Positions 43,401 through 57,100 are shown, numbered from the stretch's first letter. The stretch: DNA of 64,000 bases from Semisulcospira habei (GCA_036245525.1 BTPG01000003.1:155117233-155181232); one strand, 5' to 3'. Translations and numbers: made by a program. Notes: a model not told the origin generated them from the letters alone.

Positions 43401-46400
43401 GCATGAAAAAAACAACAAAAAAACAAGATGGGATGAGCCATAACCCGCAAAGTCCCTTCTATATGAGAGCTGTCCTCACTGTCAATGGTCTCTATCTTTT
43501 GTCTTTGACCCGATTCTGATGTTGAATTATCTCCTATTGAAAACGTCTCACAGATCTACCAATGCATCAGTGAGTTTTATAAGGGGTGCAGGACATACGC
43601 GTCACTGATTTGTCAAACGCCATTTGTCATGACGTAAGTTTTAGTTTTTACGTAATTTTATATTTTACATGATATGAGTTTCACTTTCACTTTCATAGGC
43701 TTGAGAAAATGGTGATAAAACTAGAACTTCACGGTACAATTTCAGTCTTGCTATAATTTGTGTGAAAGCAGGTTGACTTTACCTAGCTACATGATATACT
43801 AAGTACACAGGTCACCTGCACGCTCTTCTGAAAGCGCGTCGATGTGTGTGTGTGTATTTGTGCATGCGCGCGCGCACACCTGGAGGGCGCACGAGGATCT
43901 ATGCCTCCTGGAGATGCGCACATGTTTGTGTGAGAGAGGGAGAGAGCCCTTGCGCGCGATAGTAAATGGCGTCATATTTAGAGTATTATGTCAGTGTCTG
44001 CGTGCTGACGAAGTTGCCTCTTTTACGTCACCGCCGCGGTCTGACTTTCTCTAGAAGTAAAGATTTTTTAGTGTTTTAATTCTTTTTTGAAAAAAATTTA
44101 TTTTTTACTAAAGAAGTTGAAAAGATACAAAGCTGGCTAACGAACTCATTCAATGTATTTCTCTAAACTAGCTATATGCAAAGGTTCAAGTAAATTCATT
44201 TTTCTCTAAAAGGTGTTTTTTCGAAAAATACTTACGGATGACATGACTAATAGGAAGTGTCTACTTACTCACACAATTTTAGCCTAGGAACCCGTTGTGC
44301 CCCTGCACAACCCGGGAGGCACTCGGCGAAACCCCCAGAGGGGCCGAGAGTTGTCTCCCGTGCCTACCCATCCGGTTCCGAGCCATATGATGATTCCTCA
44401 GTCAGGATACTTAGCTCACCAGGGGCAAGCGGGGCAGGTGGGAGGGTCCTCCGAGTCATGTCATCGGTAAGTATTTTTCGAAAAAATACCTTTTAGAGAA
44501 AAATGAATTTATTTCTTCAAAAACATTACTGATGACATGACTAATAGGAAGAATAGCGAGAAGGAGGAGGGTGCCGCCACCCCAACCACCCCCACGGGAC
44601 CAATGCAGAGCCATCCTCCCTGTCGCACACTCCCGACAATTTTAGCTAAGTGCATACCTACATTGCCTGAGGCGACGGGAGGGAGTGTTGCGCCGCCGTG
44701 ATGTCCCCCACCAGAGCGAGGTTGTCTCGCTGGCCTGCCAGATCCCCGAGGTAGAAGCGAGCGAAGGTCGATTCAGCTCACCAGCCCACGGCTGCCATGA
44801 TGTCCTTGACAGCGCAGTTTCGGTCGAATGTGAGACTTGTGGCCATGGCTCGTACCTCGTGTGCGCGTATTTTGAGCCTCTTCGCTCCCTGTGGGGAGAG
44901 GTCCTAGCAGGCGGACCTAATGACCCAGCGTAGCCAAGAAGATATTGTCTGGGCTGTAATGTCATTTCTGCCGGGCTTTAGAGGCAGGAAGAGGCGTGAG
45001 CGTCCTCTTCGGACAGCTTTGGTTCGGCGTAGGTAAACACGTAGGGCGCGCACGGGATCTTGTTGCCTGGTCTCCCGGGGAAAGTTCCTCCCACGCAGCG
45101 GCTATAGGGTGATCACCTGTGGCGCGGTCAATGGAGACCTAGTCTTGGCAAGGAAAGCAGGGTCCGTGAGAAGCTGCACGGAGCCATCCGCATGAAACTG
45201 TAGGCAGGCAGGGTGCGCTGACAGCGCGTGTAGTTCGCTGACTCAGGCCGCGGTGGCAAGAGCCAACAGGAAGCAAGTCTTACGAGTCACGTCCGCGAAG
45301 CGAGCCAATGGCAGCGGTTCAAATCTGGCAGAGTTTAGCCATGTCAGTACCCAGGGGAGGTCCCAGCGAGGAATGAGCGGGGCACTGGACGCTGCAGGCC
45401 AAAGTGAGTCATAAGGTCGGCGATGTCTTTACAGGCGCCGGGGTCTGGACGGCTGAGGTGCCGGTAGGTGTCAGCAATCATGGACAGGTGGTGATAGGGG
45501 CCAAACCTTGGTCTCCGAAGAGCCAGAGGAAAATGTCCGCGAGCTGGGGATTTGTCAAATCGGTGGGGGAGAGGTGTTGGTCCTCGCACCAGGAGCACAG
45601 CACTCGCCACTTTCCCTCGTAGACGCGCCGCGTCGAGGGTCTGTGGGCTGAAGAGATCGCTTTCACTGCTGCACTCGAGAAGCTTCTAGCGGTGAGGGCG
45701 TGCCACACAATCTCCAGGCGTGAAGAAGGAGACGCTCCGGGCATGGGTGGAACAGCGATTGCCGTGGCTGCTTTAGCATCGTCCCCGGCATGGGTAGCCA
45801 CAGGGGGGGAGGGGGGGGGGAGGGGGGGGAGGGGTCCCGTGGTGAGGCTGAGGAGTTCGGTGGTCCAAGACCGGTTCTAGGAGAACGGGGCGACCAGCAA
45901 AATGACCGCATTGCATCCATGAAGCTTGAGGAGGACATTGGGGACGAGGACTGTCGGGGGGTAAGCATAAGCTATAAGTCCGTCCTAGGGGATGGAGAGT
46001 GCGTCAACTGCCCAGGCCAGGGAGTCCGGGATTGGGGAGACAAAGAGGGGAAGCTGGTGGTTCCACCTCGTGGTGAACAAGTCAATCAAAGGTGCGCACA
46101 GATCATCTGGAAGATGTCTCGGCGAAGAGTCCACTCCGTGTGTAGCAGCTGGCCGCGACGAGAGAGAGAGTCGGCCAAGACATTCAGGTGACCAGGAATG
46201 TGTTGCGCCCGAAGGGAAATGCCGCGGTCCTGGCACCAGAGCATCAGACGGTAGAGGAGCATGCACAGGTCGGGGGAGCGAGTATCGCCTTGCTTCTGGA
46301 TGTACGCCACCACTGTCGTGTTGTCGGAGAGGACCAACAGTTCCTGGTAACCAAGTCTTGACTCCCAAGCGATGAGGGCTTGCCAAACTGCCTGAAGCTC

Positions 46401-49400
46401 CAACCAGTTGATATGCCTGACAGTCAGCTCTGGGGGCCAGGAACCAGACGTCGTGCTGAAGTCCGGTAGCATGTGGGCACCCCACCCGGAGAGACTTGCG
46501 TCGACGCACAGGGATAGCTGGGGTGGAGGACACGCCAGGGGGACTCCGGAAGCCAGCCACGCCGGATCCATCCAAAGCTGCAAGTGGGGGCGAAGCATCG
46601 GAGTGACCGGTACCAGGGCTGTCAAGTCAGCTGAGGACGGGCACCAGTGAAGCAGGAGGTACAGCTGTATCGGCCGGGAGTAGAGACGACCGAGTGGGAG
46701 GAGCTCCACGGCCGCATTCATCACTCCGAGGAGCTGAAGCCAGACTCTGGTGGGGGCTGTGTCCAGCTGGTTTAAGTCGCTGGCCAAGGAGGCTAACTTC
46801 TGAATCCGCTGCTCCGGCAAACGCACCCTGTTGAGGTCGGTAGCGAACTCCATGCCAAGGTGGACGAACCGGCGAGAGGGTGTGAGATCCGACTTGCCCG
46901 CGTTGATCAGAAATCCCAACTGAGCCAAAAGCCACATCAGCGTGTATCTGTCCGCTGTTAAGACGGCCACCGATTGGTTGTGTAAGAGGAGGTTGTCGAG
47001 GTAGTTGGATGTTGGACTGGACGACGACTGCCGGGCCTTGGCCACCACTGCGTCCATGAGGCGAGTAAACACCCAAGGGCTGAGGTTGAGACCGAACAGC
47101 AGGGCCCGGAACTGGTAGACCACCCACGCCTTTACCATAGCTGACACTTAGTTCGCTTCCAGCTGCCAGAGAGATAAGGCGCTGCGAGGTCAAATTCCAC
47201 TCTCGCGCGCTCATTCTATTTATATCGCACCTGCTACTGCGCGGTACACGGCGTGACCGGCGCTCTGCCGCAATAACAACTACCTACTGGTTTGTATTCA
47301 TAACACATCTCTGCCTAAAGTGACTGTTGTGGAAGCAACATCGTTCAAAAGTTGAAATTCTCACCTACACACTGATACCAAACACTGGGTGGTTAATGAG
47401 GTCACTGACAGATGTCGACAGACAAGTTCTAGACATCCGACTTGGTGTACACTCCTGGAATTGGGGAAAGAGAGGGCTTAGTTACATGGATACTATTGAG
47501 GAGATAGCCACGTTTCTTTCTTGGGAAAAATAGTGTAACACTAACAGTCAACCTTGTAAATGTACTTTTGATTTAACTTTTGATCATGATGGAGTCTGAT
47601 GAAACGCGTACAGTCTGTGTACACACAGGTGTGTTCTATGCAATGAAAATAAATGCATTGTGCAGAATATGTGGTGAGACATCACAAAAGAGATACACGG
47701 ATAAAAAGTCATTTCTTTGTATCAATTATGAACACAAGTGTTATGGAATTAATATCCAGGAAGACAAAGACATGATGCACTCCAAAACAATGTGTAGGAG
47801 TTGCTATTGTCGGATGAAACGGATAGACTCGACTGAAACACACGTGTCCGAGGAGACAACGCGAAATGCGGCGTCTGATATTGTCTCATCACAACACATT
47901 TGGACCATGTTCGATCCAAATACGAGTGTTGAAGAATGTGTCGCGTGTGTTCACTTCATGCAGCTAGGTAAAGGAGGACGACCAGCGAAGCGGGGTTCCC
48001 GGCATGGAAAGAAACGATCGTTTCAATCCGCAGAATGTGACACTCATAACACTGACACTAATAACAGCACTAATGAAGGTGATAGTGGTATACAAGTTTT
48101 ATTCCGCCGACGCCGAAAGTGAAAGAAAAGAAAGGCAGGCCCAGAAGGAAGCACTCTGTGGCAGAGTGACCATTGAACAAAAGAATCTGAGCTTTAAAAA
48201 CAAAGTCACAAACAAGAAGGTAAGCCAGAAAACGCCTGTCGCATACATAGAAGATCTCACATATTTTGTTCCTGAACTGCTTGACAAGTATGAAGCTTCA
48301 AATCTTCTTGAATGGCATGAACAAATACCAAAAGATGAAATTTGGATAAAACTAGGAGGAGATCATGGCGGTAACAGTTATAAAACAATGCTTCAAGTTG
48401 CTAATCTCCAAAACCCTAACTCTAAACACAATACGTTTTGGGTGTGTATGGCTAACTGTAAAGACAGTCATGAAAATCTTCAAACAATTTTGCAGCCGTT
48501 TAAAGAGCAGGTGTCAGTTCTCAATACCATGAAATGGAAAGAAAAACAGATACATGTATTTCTGTTTGGAGATTATGATTTTCTCCTCAAACGTTTTGGT
48601 CTCTCAGGAGCAAAAGGGGTCCACCCAGCTTCGAAAAGTCAGCTACAAAGAGCTCCACATGAGCGAGTACAAGTGAAACAAAGAACTCTGAACAACATCA
48701 AGAGGGATTACAGGCGATACATTCGTGTAGGAGGAGACAAAAAGAATGCCAAGGGTTACAACAATGTTGTACATGAACCAATCTTTGATGTTGAAATTTC
48801 GCAAACGGCACCACCATACCTCCATCTTCTGTTAGGTATAGTAAAAAAAATATCATTCCCTACTTGAGCAAGAATGCCACGAACTTGATAAAGCCATTGC
48901 TGAAAGACTGGCCGAGGGAAAGGCGGCACATGATGAAAACACACCATTTGAAAAGTACATTTCCGAAGTAAGAGACATCAAAGAACTGAAAAAAAGAAAA
49001 CAGCTGAGGGTATTGCAGTGTTGAGCGACAAGAGACACAATGAGAGTGCGAAGAATTTTGATGAACGACGTGAGCAGAAGATGCAGCGGGAATTTGAGGA
49101 CAAAATAGAAGCTCTGAGAGAAGAGACAAAGTTGCCATTTCTGTGCAGGCCTGTCACTTCTGGCCTTGACGAAGTACTAAAGAGGAATAAGATATTCATG
49201 CAAGCATGCCATGGCTGTTCGTTTGTTGGCAACCACTGCCACCGTTACTTGAAGTATGATGTGTTGACTGATGTTGGTGACAGTGTTATCAGCAATACCA
49301 TGAAGCTGACAGATGATCCTAAACTTCATGCAGCAGCGCATGACATATCCTTAAAGTTCCGAATTCTGAACGACCTTTACTCACAAGTTCATGCTAATGT

Positions 49401-51106
49401 TTCTCACAAAATGCCGGTGAAGAGCAAGAATGAATCAATGCAAGACATCAATGACAAGATTGCAAACTACATGCGTTTTATACGAAGTACCTTTCCAGCC
49501 AATAGCATCATTCCGAAACAACATATCCTGGAATGTCACTGCGTTGAATTTATGACAAAGTGGGGATTTGGTTTGGCGCTTCATGGTGAGCAGGGAGGTG
49601 AAGAGAGTCACGCTACCATTCACATTCTAAATAGCAGGACATATGGCTTGCAGACAGAGGAGGAAAAAATCAGACTGCTCATGACCGAGCACATGACACT
49701 CGTGTCACCCGTCCTCCACTCCGTCATTCCTCCAGTAGTCAAACAGGAAAAAATTCTCGCATAGACGGCGCCGGAGTTGTGTATCTGTGAACAGAAACTT
49801 GGTATTCGGTTCTTATGTCTAGTGTGTCAGAAAATGTGTTAAACCTCAAGGTATGTTTAAAAACACTGTTCAATATTGTGACCTGTTATGGACTGATCGG
49901 ATTTCAGGATGGCAATAGCAGTCTGTGGAGTACCGAGACGGCTGCGGGCGAGAAATGCCAGAACACGCGACCTGTCAGTGACCTCATTAACCACCCTCCT
50001 GCTTCCATCCCCCTCCATGAAACCAAAATCTGGTAAGTGATACTTACTGTAGGCATGTTGACCCTTATGCATGCAAGTGTGTTTCGTTGGGAAAAGTAGC
50101 GTCTTCGTGTTATGGCTGTGGGAACTTTGTCAATTTCACAACAAACACCGACATCGTACATCAACAAATTCTCGTTCTCTTTATTTTCATCATAACCTGC
50201 TACACAAGTGTAAGTCGTAATGTTGTCACGTTTGGTATCAGTGTGTAGGTGAGAATTTCAACTTTTGAACGATGTTGCTTCCACAACAGTCACTTCAGGC
50301 AGAGATGTGTTATGAATACAAACCAGTAGGTAGTTGTTATTGTGGCAGAGCGCTGGTCACGCCGTGTACCGCACAGTAGCTAGTGTGATATAAATAGAAT
50401 GAGCGCGCAAGAGTGGAATTTGACCTCGCAGCGCCTTATCTCTCTGGCAGCTGGAAGCGAACTAAGTGCTAGACGCCAGCACTGGCTGGTAAAGCCGTGC
50501 ATCCCGTCGCAGGCGAAGCGGAGGTACCACCTGGAGGCGGGGTGAATGGGGACGTGCAGGTACGTGTCTGATAGATCCAGGCTCACCGCGAAGTCCAAAG
50601 GCTCGACGGAGGCTCTGAGGACTCTGGCAGTATCCATGCGGAAGGAAGGTGCCGCAATAAAGGCGTTCAGCGCCGAGAGGTTGATGACTGGGTGCCACTT
50701 GCCGCCCGGTTTGGGCACCAGAAAGAGGCGGCTGTAGAAGGCTGGAGAGTCGTGGTGCACAACCACCTCCGTGGCGGCCTTCTGCAGGAGAGCGGCGACT
50801 TCTCCGCGTAGAGCGCTGGCCTTCAGTGCGTCGGAGGGCACGGAGGTCCACCCAGGGAAGCGACGAAGCGGAGGCAGAGAGCGGAAGGATATCCGAAGGC
50901 CGTCTGAGACGGTGGTCCGAATCCAGGGGTCGTCTGGGAACAGCGAGTGCCACACTTCGCTGAACTGGGCAAGCCTCCCGCCGACTGGAGACCCCAGGAT
51001 GGTCGGCGGGGGCAGAGGGGCGCAAGAGTCAGGCAGCCCGCCCGCGCCCTGGGCGACGGGGCCGGGTGGGGGCAAAGGAGTTAACTTGGCCGGGTCGGCC
51101 GAAGGC

Positions 51107-51138
<32 letters not shown>

Positions 51139-54100
51139 GGGGCACCCAGAGGCACTGGGCCAGAGGTCTGGAGACCCACAGGGCGCGACCCGGAGCCTTG
51201 CGGGCCGGACGAAAGCAAGGGGGAGCAGTCTTGCCAGGCCACCGATCAGCATTCGCCGTCTTCACCGAGTTCCAGGTGTCGCCGAAGAGGAGGGGTCCAC
51301 CCAGGGGGGCACGGCGAAGCTGGTTACGCAGGTCCGGAGGCATACCCCGACAGGCCAGCAGAATGGCATCCCGCCGCATGAGTTCACAATTGGAGGAGGC
51401 CGCCATGGCATTGACGGACGAGTGCTAGGCTGCCCGGTTGGCCACTTCCGCGAGAGCGAGGAGATCACCTAGGAGGGGAGTCACGGAGGGATGCCAGGCG
51501 TCCTCAATCCGTCGAATGAAGGCTTGGGTGAGCAGCTCAAGGAAGCCCGAGCAGGTGAGGGTGTTGCGAACGAGCGTAGCAGTACTATCCAAACCGCGGG
51601 GAATTGCACGCTTTAGGAGGGCGAGTCCGCCCGCCTGAAGGATGGCCGCCGGGTCCACTGTGGGAAGGGGGCAAAGGTCTGGGAGTGTCCGGAATACCAT
51701 CCCTGACGAAAGGCGATGTCGAGGCTGGGGGGCCACCTACGGTCGGAGAAGAAATCGGCCTCCCGAGGGGCGGCGAGCAGATGCGTGGAGAAGGCGTCCG
51801 GCATGTCGCGAAATCCGGGAGGTTGAGGGAGCGACTTGAACTTCTTGGTCTGCCTGCCAGCGTTGATGAAGGCGGAGACCTTCCGCTTGAGCGGGGGGAT
51901 GGGGGGCAAGCGTCCACTGGGAGGGTGGCCGAGATGAGGCGGGCCACCTCATCTAGGGCGAGTACGGTGTCCGAACGAGAGGTCACAGCCAGCGGCGAAG
52001 GGTCCAAGACATCCGAAACGGTCGAGCGAGAAGCGGTGGAACGGCCAGGAGGGCCCAGCAGCGCGGAGACGGAGTCCTCGGCAAGAAGACTCAGGGCCTC
52101 GTTATCCTGGGGGGGAGCAGGGGGGGGGGGGGGAAGAGGGATGCTAGAAGAAGAAGACAAAATACACCAAGAGGCCAAACGGGGGCTGCGGCGAGACCGG
52201 GGCAGAGACCAAGGGGAGTCCCGCCCGGGAGGCATGAGGGGAGCGGCTGCGAAGACGGGAGCGACGTCCATGATCCCGACGATGAGGGTTCCTGCCTGAG
52301 TGGCGCCGAGAGGAGGCAGAAGGGCGACGCGAGGAGCGCGGCGGCGAGGCACGGAGCGTGCACGAGGATGGTTGCGCCATCGACTGGGCCGAGCAAGGGG
52401 GGCTGCTGGTCGTCCGATGCGCACGGCAGTCTTTCCGACAAGCGTCAACCGGAGAACGGGATCACCAGGAGTAGGAGGAAGCTCGAGAGGGCTCCAAAGG
52501 GTCCGAGGTCCTCGGGCACGTGGCACTTCGTCTCTGAGAGCCGGACACAGTGAGGCGGGCTCCCTGCCGGCATATGGACTCCCTGGAAGAGTCCGCGAGC
52601 GTGAGAGATGAGCGAGAACTGATAGCGGACAAGGGGCGGCGCAAAGCGCGTCCCTGTAGGCCGGGCTCAGTGAGGCGGGCGCTGTGTGTCTGCACATTGA
52701 CTTCAGTTCTGCGAGCAGTGCTGGGTGCACGCGTTTCGGCGCAGCGTCCGTTCCTCAGGGTCGGCACGGTCGCATTTGGTCACTGCTCCTGGCACAGTGG
52801 GGGGGCGCCTGGACGGGAGGGTCACTCACAGGGGACGGCCGGTCCCGCCTGTAGACGCTCCATAACCGAGACCACCTCAGTTCAGACCAGGCGGAGCAGA
52901 TGTCACAGGCGCGGTCCGAGGCACAGCCAGAGCAGGGAAGGCAGACCTTGTGGTTGTCCGTTGACCACTGGAAATCGCCGCATAGTGTGCAGGTCCGCAC
53001 CTGGCAACTGCAACACATAATACACATGTAAGCGTACGATCGAGAGCACGTGGCTCTGCCCATCTAAGGCGAACATTCAAGACCAAGGTGACAATAGCAA
53101 ACCTACGTAAATGGGGTTAGGCCACCCTAACGTGCGAAGGCGCGGGCGCAGGGGCCCCGCCAAGCTAAACGTAGCCTACGATGCCAAAGGAACAAAGCAC
53201 AACGCAGTAAGCGCCCAGCCACACCACACTCGAACTGCCAGCGAAGAGCAGGGGCCGCGCCAAGCTAACGAAGTGCGGCGCAAATGGTAGTCAAATATAA
53301 CACGTGAAGCCGAGGGCTCCCATGAACCGGCTTCCCCCCGAAGGCTAGAACAGCTACCTTACCTCACCGCAGCAGCGGGAACGGGGGAAGGCACCTCCAT
53401 ACCACCGTCAGCGCGGGAAGGCAGGAAGAAGTGTCGAGAAGCTACAGCCGGGCAGCAGAGCAACAGAAGCTCCCTTGGACGAAGCACAAAGCAAGGAGGG
53501 CACCGCAGGGGAAGCAGGCCCAACAACAGTCCAGCACCGGTTCCAAACCGGTCGCGTGAAGGCAAGTGCAGAGGCTAAGCAAACACGTCTGAATGGTGCG
53601 AGCTAAGTAGACTGACTGGGGAATCATCGTATGACTCGGAACCGGATGGGCAGGCACGGGAGACAACTCTCGGCCCCTCTGGGGGTTCCCCCGAGTGCCT
53701 CCCGGGTTGTGCAGGGGCACAATGGATTCCTAGGCTAAAATTGTGTGAGTAAGTAGACACTTCCTATTAGTCATGTCATCGGTAATGTTTTTGAAGAAAT
53801 AAATTACAGACTCTAATCAGGATCAACCGACTTCCAATAAACGGTTGTTTATGTCTTCAATGAGACATTCAATTACAATTTGCTCGGAAGCTCTCTTAGC
53901 CACCCACTTAAGAATGTATTTCGCCAAGTTTCAAGCTTGTGTGTACAGAAATATCGGAGATTCTCTTGTTTACATACATACGCACACACATACATACGCA
54001 CATATGGTGCTTTGTGCTTCGGGGCGGTCCGTGGCGCAGTGGTTAAGGCGCCTGCCACCAATGCTAAAGGTGCGAGGTTCGATTCCGGGTTTTGGCGTCG

Positions 54101-57100
54101 GATTTTTCTCCTCTAGTAAGTGTCACCGTTAATTCGGGCGGACCGTCGGGGGTTCTTTCTCCGGGTACTCCGGCTCTTCCTCCCCCTCCACTTTGGTATC
54201 AGTTTCAGTCAACTTAATCAAATGTCAAATACAAAACGATTTCCAAATACCGTCACTTCAGTAGCTCGCTTGAGCTTGCCCTTAGCACCACGTGAATGTT
54301 CTGTGTTTACGTACAGTGTGTGAGTGAATGCGTGTGATTCACGTGAGCGTGCTTGTTGGGTTCAGTTCGCGGCTACATTCTGCGCATTGAGTTATATTAT
54401 AAATATGAGAAAATGCGCCATATAAATGCTATGCATTATTATTATTATTAAATGTACGTTCAGCAGCGAGGTTAGCATAACTAGACATGACGTAGATTTT
54501 ATCTAGTTACTTCAATTGTTAGAGGTTTAGCCTGCCCACCTTTGACATCATGGACATGCTATTAAATTTGCCCCACCGCGACCCATCCTGAAAACACTCC
54601 CTTCTATAAATAGAAGGGACTTAAACTTGCAGGATGCTTCAAATCAAAGTTCACATACATCAACTCTCTGCTTTCTAAGTAATTGCACTCCAGTGTGTAC
54701 TCTGCCACAAAGTAGGTTTTGAAGTGGATTTGAAATATATATATAAAGTATATGCATAACTTATTAAAATAAATTCATTAAAGATTGAATTATTTGTAAA
54801 AGAAATTAATTTTTCTCTAAAATATATTTTTTCGAAAAATACTTACCGATGACATTACTGTCTTCATCGGTAATGTTTTTGAGGAAACAAATGACATGCT
54901 TTCTGTGGAGTAAGACTGTATGCATAACTCTTTGCCTATTAAGTATATTATTATTTGTTTTCCTCCCTACGTCACACAACCAGTCACTTTAGCGCAAACC
55001 GTACCATGTGACCGTGATATAAAAACCCCTGTAGCGAAAAATGGTGGACGTTTTGTAGCCCTCTCGATGACGCATCTTGGATGCCAGTTTTGTTCTATAA
55101 AAGATCGCCAAACGTTCTAAAGTACAAAGTTACGTAATGTTGTTCGAAACAACAAGCACACTCAGTACTGGAGACGGCAATGTCATGACATATTTTAAAT
55201 TATGTCACAAGTCTATTATGTATAAATGTATATTTCTTTGATGTCAGTCATGTCTGGTGTGATCCAGGTCGCAAGATGTCTTCTTGATTTCTTTTAGGAA
55301 AATAGTGGAGGAATGAAAACAAATATGTTATTGGTCGGAGGGGTTCGCTGCACGGACCCTTGTAGGCCTTCGGGAGGTCAAAGGAACCATTGTACCCCTC
55401 AGGCCTTCGGGGTACAATGATTCCTTTGACCTCCCTCAGGCCTACAAAGGTCCGTGTGTAGCGAACCCCTCCGATCAATAACTTATAATGTACTCTGCCA
55501 GTAAGTAATTTTGTTAACCCTTATCAATCGTAATACACCAGTGTGTGAAATACGTTTGACTAAAAAAATTCAAGGATAGTGCCAGAATAGCTTGGCGCCT
55601 CTAGGCGCCAAGCTATTCTGACACCACCCTTGAACTAAACCCATTGGTCTAGATATCCTTATCTGTAAGTACTATAATGTAGCTTGCATACATGGCAGTG
55701 TACAAATTTGAAGCTTTAGTCTCAGTATGATATGGGTTTTTTTTTTTTTTTTTTTTTTTTTTTTGTGGGAATCAGTCTTAAACCGGCCCAGCAATTGCCG
55801 TATAGGAAGGTTTTTTGTGCCTGTTTTCCATTCTTTTTTTTTTTTTTTTCCTTTTTTTTTTCTTCAAATTCTTCTTTAATCCTTCCGACATCATCTTCCC
55901 ATTTATTCTTCACATTTTGTCTAGTCAAATTTTATTTCAAAATTCTGATGATGCATGCCCAATGCAACAGTGAACACTACGTGAACTAGTAATGGACATA
56001 AACCCGTTGTTTGCGGTGTCTTGATCAGGTACACATGTATACTATATATAGCAATTAAAGATTATAGATTATTGGGATGGACAGAAAACAAAGTGGGTTT
56101 GCTGCCATGCACTCTCTGCTATTGTCTTTTGCTACTGTCTTTAAAAGATGCACGAGAGAGAGAGAGAGAGAGGAGAGAGATAGTTATAAATGTGGCATCA
56201 AATGGTTTCTTAGCATCAGTTCCTTGTCAAAAATCATGCAAATATTAGCAGCGTCGCCATATCTAAATTTGCTGATACACATTTTTGCTAGGATAATGAG
56301 ATGGTTTATTAGGTTCTTGTTTTGGTGGTCGACGTTTCGTTCGTGGATTCCCAGAAGGGCAATGTTTTCAGTTATTTTGAGATGCTGTTGGGTTCGCACG
56401 TTGATTTCTTTTTCGACCATTTGCCATAAGGGTTTGGTTTTGGGACAGGCAAAGAAAAAATGCTCTATAAAGTCTGTTTGGTCTAAACGGCATGCGTTAC
56501 ATTTGTCCGAGTTTGCAATCCCCATCTTTTTAGGAGTATGTTTGTGGGGAAGATGTTGTGAAGGATCTTCCAATGAAGAACCCTTAGTCTGGTTTCTCGG
56601 GTGGCGTTGATTACAGCCTCCCAGTGATGCTTGTTGATAGATACATGTAACTTTCTGTTCCAAAAGTTTACCGCGCATGGTTGTGTTTCTTCCGTGAGCA
56701 ATCTTCGAAAGTGTTTTGCGGTGAGTGTCTACTGTGATGCCATTTAGTGTCATGCGTGAGGGGTTTTGTTCTGGGTGGTCAAAGAGTGTAATTCGGTTGC
56801 TTGCAAAGGCCTGCTGAATTGCAGAACGCATTGCGTTGTATTCTAATATTCTATGTGGGGCTGGGCCTACCAGCGCCTCTAGATCGCCAAATGTGATTAT
56901 TTCGAATCTGTTGCTAAGGATATCGTTGAGCTTGTGTAATCCTTTTGCAATCCAATCTTTCATGTACAGGCTTTTACGTTTAAATTGTAGATTGGAGTTA
57001 TTCCATATAGCGGAGTTTAGGTAAAGTTCTCTTGCCTCGTTCTCATCAAATTTACATCTCAAGTTTAACCAGGCACAGAGGACGTTTTTCCAAAAGTTTC

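Larger units (their letters stand above)
47145..50468 (+). mobile_element. RAG1-N-terminus-like DNA transposon nested in DIRS copy 2
   Basis: 3.3 kb with terminal inverted repeats of about 235 bp. It begins CACTTAGTTCGCTTCC and ends GGAAGCGAACTAAGTG. It splits the DIRS reverse transcriptase between the WYLRFACDG region and WVVYQFR. Flanks are GCTGA and CTAGA, so a 5-bp duplication is at best degenerate. Its three frames encode one transposase-like protein. The N-terminal CRICG...CRSC cluster resembles the N-terminal half of vertebrate RAG1. It is closest in kind to the N-RAG-TP elements reported from the sea slug Aplysia. Confidence 0.75.
44205..53807 (-). mobile_element. DIRS-like retrotransposon, copy 2, with nested insertion
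   Basis: 9.6 kb, or 6.3 kb without the nested transposon (47145-50468). The terminal inverted repeat is very clear: left 44221-44410 (GCCTAGGAACCCGTTGTGCC, GAGGGGCCGAGAGTTGTCTC in + view) against right 53600-53795. A short inverted block at 44455-44540 is complementary to the extreme right end. The gene order equals copy 1. Its reading frames are longer than those of copy 1. Confidence 0.92.

Noticed and set aside
51604..52299. Long + strand ORF antisense to DIRS gag
   Set aside because: GC-rich antisense frame; the - strand frame matches the DIRS gene order.
54023..54095. tRNA gene
   Set aside because: A and B boxes are present, but the sequence continues into a SINE body with an (ATT)n tail and lacks a complete cloverleaf.
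55722..55989. Phe-rich or Lys-rich ORFs at 55.7 kb
   Set aside because: They are the poly-A tail region of the Tx1/L1 element.
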